Of a stretch of 64,000 bases of DNA, positions 39,421 through 47,650 are shown piece by piece. Position numbers and translations under genes: made by a program. The notes beneath the pieces are model-generated. The model had not been told where the DNA came from. It made no database searches and was given only the letters and a program-made list of their open reading frames with translations. Source of the stretch: Bacteroidota bacterium (GTDB lineage: Bacteria > Bacteroidota > Bacteroidia > AKYH767-A > 2013-40CM-41-45); the NCBI GenBank assembly GCA_016713765.1, contig JADJON010000001.1:1488001-1552000 (forward strand), given 5' to 3'. How positions within the stretch are numbered: the first letter of the stretch is position 1; each line of letters starts with the position of its first letter.

Positions 39421-42400
39421 TTACTCTTTCTTCAGCTTCACACTCACCCCCTCATCGCCTTTCCGCAAGGTGACGACGTACAGGCCTGTTGCCAGATCGG
39501 CGGCTTGGGTGAAGGCGAAGTCGTTGCTGCCTAGCTCGGCATGAACGGTCGAGTGATGCACCAGTTGTCCGGTGGCGCTGGTAATTGTTATTTCCACATC
39601 GCCCGCTTCCTCCGATCGATAGTGGATGTTGAATGCACTGGTGAACGGATTCGGCCCCGTGCTTTCGATGCTGAGCGCACGACTGTTGTCCGTCTTCCCG
39701 AAGCGAACCGCCTTCATCGGAAAGTACTCGAACTTTCCGTCGTAGTCGACCTGCTTCAGGCGGTAGTAGCTGATACCCGATAGCGGGGAGTAGTCGATGT
39801 CCGTGTACGCGATGGTGGTGGAGCTGTTGCCATAGCCGCTCTTGCGCAGGATCTCTTCGAAGTTCCGTCCGTCCGCCGAGCGTTCGATCACGAAGTAGTC
39901 GTTGTTCACTTCGGTCGCCGTCGCCCAATCTAGCTGGACACGGTCCTTCTTCGCGGTAGGCTTGAAGTAAAGCAACGAAACCGGCAGGGAAGTATTCGAG
40001 GAGGCGTTGTTGGTCAGGGTTGCATTGAACATCAGGGCGTGTTGCCGCATTTCCATCGATGAACTGGTGGAAATGGCGCCGGTACGATAGTAAAACGTGT
40101 TGATGTTACTGTAATTGATCTGATACATCGCTTCCGTATGACTGGTGTCGATGTTGTTGATCGTCGGGTAGTCGCCGGTGGCGCGATAACTGGTGTCGAG
40201 CTCTGTTATAGTGAGGGTGGTAACTACCGCGAGCGAATAGCTGTATGGTCGCGTCGCTTCCACGAATTCACGGATCGAACCGGCGCCGTCGATGTCGATC
40301 CCTGTTATGGCGACATTCGTAATGGTCGTATCGGTCGAGGTGCCGTTCTTCTTGAACTGGATCTTCCAGCCGATGGAGGAGGTGTCGTTGGCCGGATGGT
40401 TGACGAACGGCTGCCAGGCGATATCATAGCCGTTCCCGGCCGTGAAGTTGTCGACGTCGGAAAGTGTGGCGCCTCCCTCTTTATCCATCAGCGTGACCCA
40501 GGCGTCGATGCCGGTCGTTACGTTGGGGAACTTGTAGATCGCACCTACTTGTCCGGCTGTTCCGCTGATCAGACTTGAGTTCAGGAACACCATCGACTTG
40601 GGTTGCTCGGCGATACCGATGCCGAAGTCCATGAAATCGCTGAGACCGGAACGCACCGTCGTTACGGTACCGCTAACCAGGCTGCCACTGACCGAGTTGC
40701 CCAGCGTCTGCCAGTCGTTGCCGACGCTCGTCCTGCTCAGCGGTGTAAAGCCGGTACGTCCGGCCACGTTCGTATGGCCACGCTGGCTCAGGCTGAGCGA
40801 GAAGGTTCCACCCGTGGCTGCCGTGTTCGGTGTCAGTGTCCAGTAGCCGTAGTCGAGCATGTCGACGATGTCGACGCCGTTCAGCCACAGACTTTGCAGG
40901 GGATTGGCTACCGTCAATGGGTTGCTGTTGGTGAAGGTCGCGAGCAGGTTCGTAGTGCCGGTGATGCCGCTCAGGGTCGTTGAGGCGAGTTCGTATTCGG
41001 CTGCCGTCCCGATTGGGAAAGCGTACGTGCCGCTTCCGTTGATGCTTCTGCGCAGGTTACCGACAACATAACTCGATTGCGAATGTCCGGTCACCGCGGA
41101 GGTGGAGGTGTTGGTGACGTTGAGCTCGAAGCTTCCGGTGGTGACCTTGCCGCTGGTCAGTGTCAGGATGTTGCTGACTGCCGCCGTATTGGTCAGGGTC
41201 ACGCCACTGGAGTTATTGATCGTGAGGTTGGCGACGGTTGCCGGCAGACCGCTACCCGTCTGTTGCGCGGAGGAACCGCTGTAGGTATAGCTGCCGCCCG
41301 TACTGTAAGTGCGTGTACCGGTTACGCGGATGTTTCCTGCATTTTCAACCGATGCGATCCCGGACGGATCGCCGAGGATCAGTCCGCCTCCGGAGGAGAG
41401 GGTGAAGGTTCCGCTGCTACCGTTGCCCAGCAGTTGCGTGCCGAGTTGGAGTGTGGAGCCGCTGTTGACGGTATAGTTGATCGCGTTGGAAACGGTGCCG
41501 CCGGTGGTGATCACCTGGGTGCCTGCTTTGTTGAAGACAATCGCTCCGATTCCAGTGGAACTCTCGGTCATCGTGCCGCCGGTATGGGAGAAATTACCGG
41601 CCACGTTCATCGTACTGTTGGCTGCTACGGAGGTGAAGTCCAGGGTCCCGCCGCTCATCGTGAAATTGCGCAAGAGGTTGAGCGTGGCATTGTTCGTCGT
41701 GCTGGTCGATCGCAGCCGCATCGTACCGGAGGTGAAGTTCATATCGCCGGTCACCGACATGCCCGACGTGCCGTTGCCGTTCTTCATGTTGAAGGTCCCA
41801 CCGGCCAGATTGAAATTCCCCGTTACCGAGATGGTGGAGGTGCCGGAGTTATTGACGGCGGTGAAGGTACCGGCGCTGTCGTTGAAGTTCGCGCCGACGG
41901 TGATCGTGCGGTTGTTCGAGGAGTTGGTGAGGTAGAGGGTGCGGGTACCCGTGCCGGAAATGTTCAGGTTACCGGCGGTCGTGAGGTTGGAGCTCATCTC
42001 CACGTCGGTGACGAGCGGACTGTTAAACGTAAAATGCCCGAACGTCTGACCGGCTCCGGAAGGGTAGGCGTTGGTAATGCCGGTGAGGCGGCAGTTCGAA
42101 GCGGCGTTCCAGGTAGCGGTAGGTATGGTGCCGCCGTTCTGGTTGTGGATGTAGGTACCCGTGCTTCCGAACGAAGCCGTAACACTACCGCCCATATTGA
42201 TCGTACCGGCATTTTGCAGGGTGCCGTTCACGGTGAGGTCGGTTCCGGTTCCGTTGGCCAGGGATAACGTTATACCCGTGTTCACAGTGATCTGTCCGCC
42301 GGAGTTGACCACCAACTGGTCGGCCGTGACCGGCAGGGATACGGTTACCGTATGTCCGCTGAGGATGGTAATCACGCCGTCGCTGCTGGAAGGACCCGTA

Positions 42401-42684
42401 AGCGAATTGACCCAGGAGCTGCCGTTGTAGCGTTGCCAGGTGGTCGTACCATTCCATGCCCCGGAACCGCGCGTCTGGAAGTCGCCGGTTACCGCTGCGC
42501 GTACGTCCTTGACATCGGCAAACTGAAAGTAGGCCACCAGTCCGCCGATCAACAATAACGACAAAGCCACAGCCGCCCGTCGAACGAACTTCTGTCGCGT
42601 ACGCAACCCTTGCTTTAGCGAAGAGCGCATGGAAGTTCGTTTAGGCGGATTCGAGCCTGGGGAGGAGGAAGGGAAATGTTTCAT
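39421..42684 (-). CDS. Large beta-strand-repeat surface protein with T9SS-type sorting domain
   Basis: A 1087-residue secreted protein. The signal region is long and basic, with a hydrophobic core at about residues 37-52 (VALSLLLIGGLVAYF). Residues of roughly 70-560 are Gly/Thr/Asn/Ser-rich strand repeats such as GNFNLAGGTFNMKNGNG and RNFTMSGGTLDF, spaced about 30-35 residues, which suggest a right-handed beta-helix of the autotransporter-repeat type. A fibronectin-like part begins near SLLYFKPTAKKDRVQLDW, and the last ~80 residues (SIESTGPNPFTSAFNI and onward) are a T9SS type A sorting domain ending VKLKKE. It is likely an adhesin or matrix-like surface protein. Confidence 0.88.
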   Translation of the reverse strand: MKHFPSSSPGSNPPKRTSMRSSLKQGLRTRQKFVRRAAVALSLLLIGGLVAYFQFADVKDVRAAVTGDFQTRGSGAWNGTTTWQRYNGSSWVNSLTGPSSSDGVITILSGHTVTVSLPVTADQLVVNSGGQITVNTGITLSLANGTGTDLTVNGTLQNAGTINMGGSVTASFGSTGTYIHNQNGGTIPTATWNAASNCRLTGITNAYPSGAGQTFGHFTFNSPLVTDVEMSSNLTTAGNLNISGTGTRTLYLTNSSNNRTITVGANFNDSAGTFTAVNNSGTSTISVTGNFNLAGGTFNMKNGNGTSGMSVTGDMNFTSGTMRLRSTSTTNNATLNLLRNFTMSGGTLDFTSVAANSTMNVAGNFSHTGGTMTESSTGIGAIVFNKAGTQVITTGGTVSNAINYTVNSGSTLQLGTQLLGNGSSGTFTLSSGGGLILGDPSGIASVENAGNIRVTGTRTYSTGGSYTYSGSSAQQTGSGLPATVANLTINNSSGVTLTNTAAVSNILTLTSGKVTTGSFELNVTNTSTSAVTGHSQSSYVVGNLRRSINGSGTYAFPIGTAAEYELASTTLSGITGTTNLLATFTNSNPLTVANPLQSLWLNGVDIVDMLDYGYWTLTPNTAATGGTFSLSLSQRGHTNVAGRTGFTPLSRTSVGNDWQTLGNSVSGSLVSGTVTTVRSGLSDFMDFGIGIAEQPKSMVFLNSSLISGTAGQVGAIYKFPNVTTGIDAWVTLMDKEGGATLSDVDNFTAGNGYDIAWQPFVNHPANDTSSIGWKIQFKKNGTSTDTTITNVAITGIDIDGAGSIREFVEATRPYSYSLAVVTTLTITELDTSYRATGDYPTINNIDTSHTEAMYQINYSNINTFYYRTGAISTSSSMEMRQHALMFNATLTNNASSNTSLPVSLLYFKPTAKKDRVQLDWATATEVNNDYFVIERSADGRNFEEILRKSGYGNSSTTIAYTDIDYSPLSGISYYRLKQVDYDGKFEYFPMKAVRFGKTDNSRALSIESTGPNPFTSAFNIHYRSEEAGDVEITITSATGQLVHHSTVHAELGSNDFAFTQAADLATGLYVVTLRKGDEGVSVKLKKE

Positions 42685-42888
42685 AAAGAGAAAGTCGTGA
42701 CAGCCCCGCTATACACCCTTTCCCGATCCAAAGTTTTCCGCCGCACTCCCGGAAACTGCCGGATTCAAAGCAAAATCGTAAGCCCCAAGACGCTTCTACA
42801 AAGCCCAAACACAAAATCAATCGAAAAAAGCCGTTAAGTCAGGGGGGAATTAAAAGTTGCGGGTGTAAGAAGAACGGTGGAATTGGGG

Positions 42889-43037
42889 ACTGGTAACTGG
42901 TAACTGGTAATTAGTAACTGGTAATTAGTAATTGGTAATTAGTGATTGGTGGTCCGCCTGCCCCAGACAACTCCCGCAACTAAACCTAAAACTTTGATCT
43001 TTCAACCTTCAACCTTCAACCTTCAACTTTCAACTAA
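42889..43037. repeat. Two heptanucleotide arrays upstream of the T9SS gene
   Basis: Array 42889-42952 has units TAACTGG, TAATTAG, TAATTGG and TGATTGG. Array 43000-43037 has about five units of CTTTCAA and CCTTCAA and ends 15 bp before the stop of the 43052-43570 gene. They fill most of the 367 bp without a gene here; nothing else is seen in that stretch apart from a possible upstream region for the T9SS gene. Confidence 0.9.
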
Positions 43038-43051
43038 CTCCGCTAGCCTGT

Positions 43052-43570
43052 TTATTTTCCGGTATTCCGTCGGTACACATACTCATGCCGTTGAATCCAT
43101 TCGGTCTGCCCCGCGAACTGCACATCCTTCCGTTGGCTGAAAAAGCCCTTTCCGATGCGGTAGGTATGCCGGAAGGTGGCCGGCTGTTGGTCGTTTCCGT
43201 CCACGCCTGTTTCTTCCGTGATGATCTCAACACCGCCTCCCGGCAGTTTGCGTCGGGAGCGGATGATCTCCTGGTCGATCATCTTGCCGTCCGGCGACAG
43301 GCGAAGGGTATCGACGGCATTGGCTTTCGGCTCGTCGGGGTAAAGATGCGAGAACAGGTACAGTTGCGTTCCTACGACCCGGGTGATGTACACATCGGCG
43401 GGCATGGTATACGGTTTGCCGGAGGTGTAATCCAGATAGGTAAGCGTACCCTTCCAACTCCCCTTAAGCCGTCGTAAGTCCTTGCTCAGGGTTTTGTAAT
43501 CGCTTTGCGCCCGGGTGGTAAATGCAAGAAATAGCGCGAGACATAGCAGGAGTGGTTTATGGAAGCTCAT
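43052..43570 (-). CDS. Secreted protein of unknown function (172 aa)
   Basis: A signal peptide ends near FTTRAQ. The mature part is a compact beta-rich domain with LKGSWKGTLTYLDYTSG, VYITRVVGTQLYLFSHLYPDE and TYRIGKGFFSQRKDVQF, somewhat like a lipocalin-type barrel. No catalytic motif is recognised. It stands at the boundary between the backbone and the AT-rich accessory region. Confidence 0.75.
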   Translation of the reverse strand: MSFHKPLLLCLALFLAFTTRAQSDYKTLSKDLRRLKGSWKGTLTYLDYTSGKPYTMPADVYITRVVGTQLYLFSHLYPDEPKANAVDTLRLSPDGKMIDQEIIRSRRKLPGGGVEIITEETGVDGNDQQPATFRHTYRIGKGFFSQRKDVQFAGQTEWIQRHEYVYRRNTGK

Positions 43571-43830
43571 CTTTATGCGGTAAAAGTGGTGGTTAGTTTG
43601 GAAATTTGAAACGAATAACTGTTAAAACCCGAAACCCGCCAGCCTGTCGAAGTTTTAGCGTAGGCAGGAATCCCCGGGAGTATATTACATGAAGTGTGTC
43701 AGCACTAAATATTGGCTCATGAGAAAATGAGGGTTTTGTGTAGTGGATTGGGGTCTGGAGAAACCATCATTTTGGAATGAGCGGCCGCCGGCAGGCACCT
43801 TTGGGTGTCACAAGCTGAGTTTTAAGCGGT

Positions 43831-44220
43831 CACCAAAGATAATCGATAATTGAGCCAATTTCTGATTCTAATTGTGGACCGGTATATTCCATTTGGAGGT
43901 GATCCTGAATATCACCGTAGCTGACGCCCCGGGCATACATACTGGGCGATGATCTGTCGGCCCAAGTCAACTCTTAGAGAATTCTGTCGTTTCGGCAATA
44001 GATTCTGATCGAACGTTTCTTGCCTTTCCTGCGGAGTGCCAATCTGAAACGCTCCATTTGTCTTTTGACCCGCTTTTCCCTTACCGTTCTTGCGGTTCGG
44101 CGTCGGGGCCTCTTCCAGATTAACATCATGTTCACCGGAAGGCTTCTTCCGAAAACTATTTAAACAACGGGGTAAAGACGCCATCCTTACCCAAAATACT
44201 ATAGCTTTTCTCAGGCGCAC
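43831..44220 (-). pseudogene. Fragment of an IS256-family (mutator-type) transposase
   Basis: Read on the minus strand, the first frame gives PNRKNGKGKAGQKTNGAFQ and IGTPQERQETFDQNLLPKRQ, matching the N-terminal part of IS256 transposases (NRRNG...K...G.FEL..PRDR.GSFEPQLVKKRQ). After a duplicated TATG near 43934-43941 the reading continues in another frame as SMYARGVSYGDIQDHL, the next family motif, until TGA at 43831. Only about 130 codons remain and the DDE core is missing. It is a dead remnant. The surrounding 43571-43830 holds nothing recognisable. Confidence 0.75.
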
Positions 44221-44287
44221 TACGGCTTCCTTCTTCTATTGCAATATTTACAAGAGTAATTGTAACTGATTAAATGAAAATATTTAT

Positions 44288-44575
44288 TTAGTACAAGACA
44301 ATAAATAATAAGATCGAAGATATTAAAACTAAAATAAGAAAGGCGGACTTGGATTTTTTATTCACAATGGCATCCGACGATTTGTTTTCGTCTATACGTT
44401 CAACTTCACCACTTTCTAATAATTCATATACGTTAACCATTTCCATTTTTTCATAGAAACGCATATCTTCAGTGTCAGGAAGTTGTTTCTCTTTAAAAAT
44501 CTGAGCATACAGAGCATTAATCCGTTTCTCACGAGTTTTACTGGTGCTTGCATTTTTTATGTCAATGCTCTTCAT
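44288..44575 (-). CDS. Small tail-anchored membrane protein
   Basis: A 95-residue product with a charged soluble N-terminal part and a single C-terminal transmembrane segment (about residues 77-95, AFLILVLISSILLFIVLY) ending the protein. No known domain. It follows the GAF-like membrane gene by 4 bp, so they are one operon. The gene pair is AT-rich and lies in the accessory region. Confidence 0.6.
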   Translation of the reverse strand: MKSIDIKNASTSKTREKRINALYAQIFKEKQLPDTEDMRFYEKMEMVNVYELLESGEVERIDENKSSDAIVNKKSKSAFLILVLISSILLFIVLY

Positions 44576-44579
44576 GAAT

Positions 44580-45335
44580 TCACATTTTTAGGTATGCGGA
44601 TTTAGTGTGAACACTTTGGGCAAATCTAATTACTAAGGTCCTCCACTTGGTTCTGTCATCATCAGGAATTTGAACAACAGAAGTTGAGTCAAAACTTACA
44701 ATTGCAACAACCTCATCTCCATTCTTAATAATAGGAACACACATTATAAAGCGTGTGCCGATTGTAGCATTTTGTTGTTCTGCAGTTGTGTAATAGTTTA
44801 TTTTTGTGTTTGAAATATCAGAATCCCAAACTATCTTTTTAGTATTATAAGTTAAGCCAATAAGCCCATTCCATCTATTTTTGTTGCATCTAAATCTCAA
44901 GCCTTTTAACTGATCATTATCGGCTAAGCCCCGATAGTTATTTATGATAAAATAATCTTCATCTTTACTCCAGTCGATCAATTTAAATTTATCTTTAGTA
45001 AATACTCGTACTTCAAAATTTAGATTTGGATTTGAAAGATCTATTCTTAATGCATTAAGTAGATTTTCCTTAAGTTCAGAAACTGAACTTTGGTTTAACT
45101 CAATTAATCTTTTATGTTCCTGTTCCATTTTAAGGTAGAATATTGGTATGGTTATGCTACCCAGCAAAATTCCAGTGAAAAATGAATAAAGTGAATATCT
45201 TTTAATGTCATCATCTGTCGTGTCAATTTGACATTTGTCACAAATATATTTTGTCCCTTCTGGAAACTTTCCAAGTGTCGTAAAGATGGAAGGAAGAAGA
45301 ACAAAGCAAAATATTTTAAGTATCTTTTTGCCCAT
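44580..45335 (-). CDS. Membrane protein with C-terminal GAF-like domain
   Basis: Two hydrophobic segments occur near the N-terminus (about residues 5-20 and 45-67), with a CxxC (ICDKCQID) between them. The C-terminal ~150 residues look like a GAF domain: DEDYFIINNYRGLADNDQLKGLRF, a middle AEQQNATIGTRFIMCVPII, and GDEVVAIVSFDS. It could sense a small ligand near the membrane. With the small tail-anchored protein downstream it may form a two-protein membrane unit. The function is not known; I see no effector motif. Confidence 0.65.
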   Translation of the reverse strand: MGKKILKIFCFVLLPSIFTTLGKFPEGTKYICDKCQIDTTDDDIKRYSLYSFFTGILLGSITIPIFYLKMEQEHKRLIELNQSSVSELKENLLNALRIDLSNPNLNFEVRVFTKDKFKLIDWSKDEDYFIINNYRGLADNDQLKGLRFRCNKNRWNGLIGLTYNTKKIVWDSDISNTKINYYTTAEQQNATIGTRFIMCVPIIKNGDEVVAIVSFDSTSVVQIPDDDRTKWRTLVIRFAQSVHTKSAYLKM

Positions 45336-46043
45336 AGAGGTTGAATTCGAAGGGGCTAATATATAAGTTAATATGATTTAAAAAAATTAACCTTTTCAAT
45401 AATATGGTCTGGAGATGTTCTTTGTAAGGTTTTGAATCAAAATCAAGACGAGGATTGTATCGGTCAGATGAGTATACATCTAGGCTTTGATTTATAATCA
45501 AATTACGATGAAATGAATGCATTGGTATCAGCACCTTTGTGTTTCCATCTTATCAATCTAGCTAGAAAGAACGAGAATTAGCTTAAAATGTTCAATTTAG
45601 ATTGTTAAAAGGTTGCATTCTTGCTAACACTGCTGGTTTAGTACCCTTCAAGGTTGATTTAAAATGCAGATTATCAATAACATACGACACTGCATAGTTT
45701 CTAAACAATACTACAAGGCCTTTTCGGCAATTTTCAATAAACGCTGAAAATCTCGAAATTTTCTACCAGCACGCACCCAACCCCGTCTGCGACATAAGTA
45801 CTAGTGCCATCCGAATCATATTGTTCCGTGAAGTTGCGTGAATTCTCAATGACTCTCTTCGGGAAGGATGGTTAGTTTAACTAAATTCTCTGATTGATTT
45901 ATTGAATTGAATAAGAGGAATTGTCATTTCTTTAAGCAATTTACAAACTGTTTTTGAAAGGTGCATTCCTGTAACCACAGAGCTGTAAGCTAAGAACTAA
46001 GTCTCGCCTATCGCAAATGTGCTGTTATGTGTTCGTGTTGTTC
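45336..46043. other. Gene-poor AT-rich stretch with a possible gene fragment
   Basis: No intact gene is supported in these 708 bp. On the minus strand 45734-45870 can be read without a start as about 45 codons ending VADGVGCVLVENFEIFSVY, which looks like the C-terminal end of a lost gene. The right end (46005-46037) has the sequence GTTATGTGTTCGTG that in the other boundary elements marks the right arm of the long palindromes, but its left arm is not clear here. Confidence 0.45.
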
Positions 46044-46775
46044 TCATTTTATCCGTTCAAAAATAAATGAAGCGATCACATTTAATAGAATTGCTGTAAT
46101 GCTCGAAACAATAATTGCACAAATGGGATTTTTCTTTATCCAATCTGCAAGTTGATAATAAACTCCTTTGTCAAGTTTTCTAAGTTCCATTTGTACTTTG
46201 TTAATCAAATTATTTGAAATGCGATTTGCGGCAACTGGATTATTTGTCAGATTGTGAATACATGAACTACAAAGTTGAGGTTTATATGTCGAGTAAATTA
46301 CGTCCGACTTTATGCCGTCCATGTCAAATATGCAACCTCTCGTTTCATCGTGAGTGAAATTTGTGTGCTCACTCATTTCGGGCAACCTTTTTCCATAGCG
46401 TTTGTATACAAATGAAACGGAATATAAGACGCGTAATAAAAGGTTCTCCAAAGGAATGTCATTGTAATTTAGTATTTCGGTCATACCGTTATACGAAACA
46501 CATACTCTATTATCGGAAAACCTGCGAGCAAAATAATTGTCCTGAATGGCTACGTTGGTAAAAGCAATTAGTACATCTGAATTTCCACGAGCCGGGAGAT
46601 TTTGTTCAACGTTTCTGTCCAAGAATTCCCAATGTAGGCCATCTGAGTCACTAGCTATATTGTGCTTGTCAACTTCCGTAATTTCAAAAAGGTCAGAGGC
46701 CCAATTTTTAACTTTGTTAATGTCAAGTGAGTGAGGAAAGTGCCCTAGTATTGCAAGTTTAATTTTTACTTTCAT
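46044..46775 (-). CDS. Unknown tail-anchored protein (243 aa)
   Basis: The N-terminal domain starts KVKIKLAILGHFPHSLD and has DVLIAFTNVAIQDNYFARRF, an alpha/beta pattern. A middle part carries THDETRGCIFDMDGIKSDVI followed by YKPQLCSSCI, whose cysteines (CSSC plus another Cys) could bind a metal. A single transmembrane segment lies at the very C-terminus (ICAIIVSSITAILLNVIASF). No family is recognised. It is the only gene between two boundary elements. Confidence 0.6.
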   Translation of the reverse strand: MKVKIKLAILGHFPHSLDINKVKNWASDLFEITEVDKHNIASDSDGLHWEFLDRNVEQNLPARGNSDVLIAFTNVAIQDNYFARRFSDNRVCVSYNGMTEILNYNDIPLENLLLRVLYSVSFVYKRYGKRLPEMSEHTNFTHDETRGCIFDMDGIKSDVIYSTYKPQLCSSCIHNLTNNPVAANRISNNLINKVQMELRKLDKGVYYQLADWIKKNPICAIIVSSITAILLNVIASFIFERIK

Positions 46776-46810
46776 CTTCTGTTAAAATATTTTCGGGGGT
46801 CGGTTAGCAT

Positions 46811-46910
46811 GACACTTAACGTTGGGGTATTGACGCAGTGCTTTTTTACAATTATTCAAAATTAGAGAAAAAAGTGTTGCGGCAATACCTAATGTTATGC
46901 GTTCGTGCTA
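46811..46910. repeat. Long imperfect palindrome, attC-like boundary element (site A)
   Basis: The left arm runs from TTAACGTTGGGGTATTG (46816) and the right arm from GCGGCAATACCTAATGTTATG (to 46901), with an inner 19-nt spacer. Over the central 21 positions the arms match at 17; three of the four mismatches would be G-T wobbles when one strand is folded, and the left arm has one unpaired extra G. This matches the general form of integron attC sites, which fold as single strands with extrahelical bases. The family assignment is inference. Confidence 0.6.
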
Positions 46911-47003
46911 CTTTTCGTTCACTGCTCAACTGTTTGAAGTACGCACCAATATTTGTTAGAAGAGCCAAACCGTTTTTTATAGGTTCTTCGTGCTTACACA
47001 GTT

Positions 47004-47498
47004 TTATTCGCTAGGATATTTAGCTTTAAAATAGTCTATTAGTTCTGTATTGTCTGATAAATTCTTTCGATACATATATTTTTCAGATGCTGATTCTGGT
47101 CTATCATCAAAACCAATAAAATTCCAATTATTCTTTATCGTACCAATTGTGACTGAAGTCCGTGTGTTACCGTTCCAAACTATTCGTAATTTACCATCGT
47201 ACTTACTAAAATGCCACTGACCTGACAAATACTTTGCATATCTACCTGTATCAATTTTTTCATCCCCATTAGGATGATAACAAATCACTCTCCCCATCTT
47301 ACTAAAAAGAAACTCTGATTCAGAGCTACTCCAATATATTCCTTCCTCTGTTAATTTATTTTCAAAATTTTCAAATTGTTCAGCGGTTGGTTCTGGAAAA
47401 TCTAATCTATCAGATTTACCTTTGCTTGAACTATTGAGATTACATCCGCTAAGGACCCATAACAGGAAAAAAACGATAAAAGATTTAATGTTTCTCAT
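47004..47498 (-). CDS. Lipoprotein of unknown function (164 aa)
   Basis: A lipoprotein signal with lipobox LSGCN at about residue 19. The mature domain is small, with FEVKLTE-type acidic helices at first (AEQFENFENKLTEEGIYW) and then strands (RVICYHPNGDEKIDTGRYAKYLSGQWHF). No family is recognised. It is the only gene between site A and the IS-disrupted boundary element. Upstream it carries the 20-bp leader sequence shared with the 50367-50618 gene. Confidence 0.6.
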   Translation of the reverse strand: MRNIKSFIVFFLLWVLSGCNLNSSSKGKSDRLDFPEPTAEQFENFENKLTEEGIYWSSSESEFLFSKMGRVICYHPNGDEKIDTGRYAKYLSGQWHFSKYDGKLRIVWNGNTRTSVTIGTIKNNWNFIGFDDRPESASEKYMYRKNLSDNTELIDYFKAKYPSE

Positions 47499-47523
47499 TT
47501 ATTAGATTGCTTTTAGTTGCGCT

Positions 47524-47543
47524 TACTCTATTCGGTTTTCTGC
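47524..47543 (-). repeat. Leader sequence shared by two modules, copy 1
   Basis: TACTCTATTCGGTTTTCTGC is identical at 47524-47543 and 50639-50658, each followed by a CCCCGTTTTT stretch. Each copy lies just upstream (on the minus strand) of the first gene of its module, 26 and 21 bp from the ATG. It may be a promoter or leader element that travels with the modules. Confidence 0.7.
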
Positions 47544-47650
47544 ATCCCCGTTTTTGTCTGCTCGTTTCTTGCACAAATGTTCGGGTTAGCAGTGTCCCCA
47601 AGCATGACGCATAACGGCAGTTCGTGCAACAACCCACCCCAAAATCACTC

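Noticed and set aside
41077..42267. 396-codon open frame on the plus strand inside the large T9SS gene
   Set aside because: It mirrors the Gly/Thr-rich repeats of the real gene; its Gly/Glu/Ala-rich product has no fold-like pattern.
45316..45534. Small minus-strand frame overlapping the GAF-like gene start
   Set aside because: It overlaps the start of the better-supported gene and its product lacks any domain or membrane pattern.
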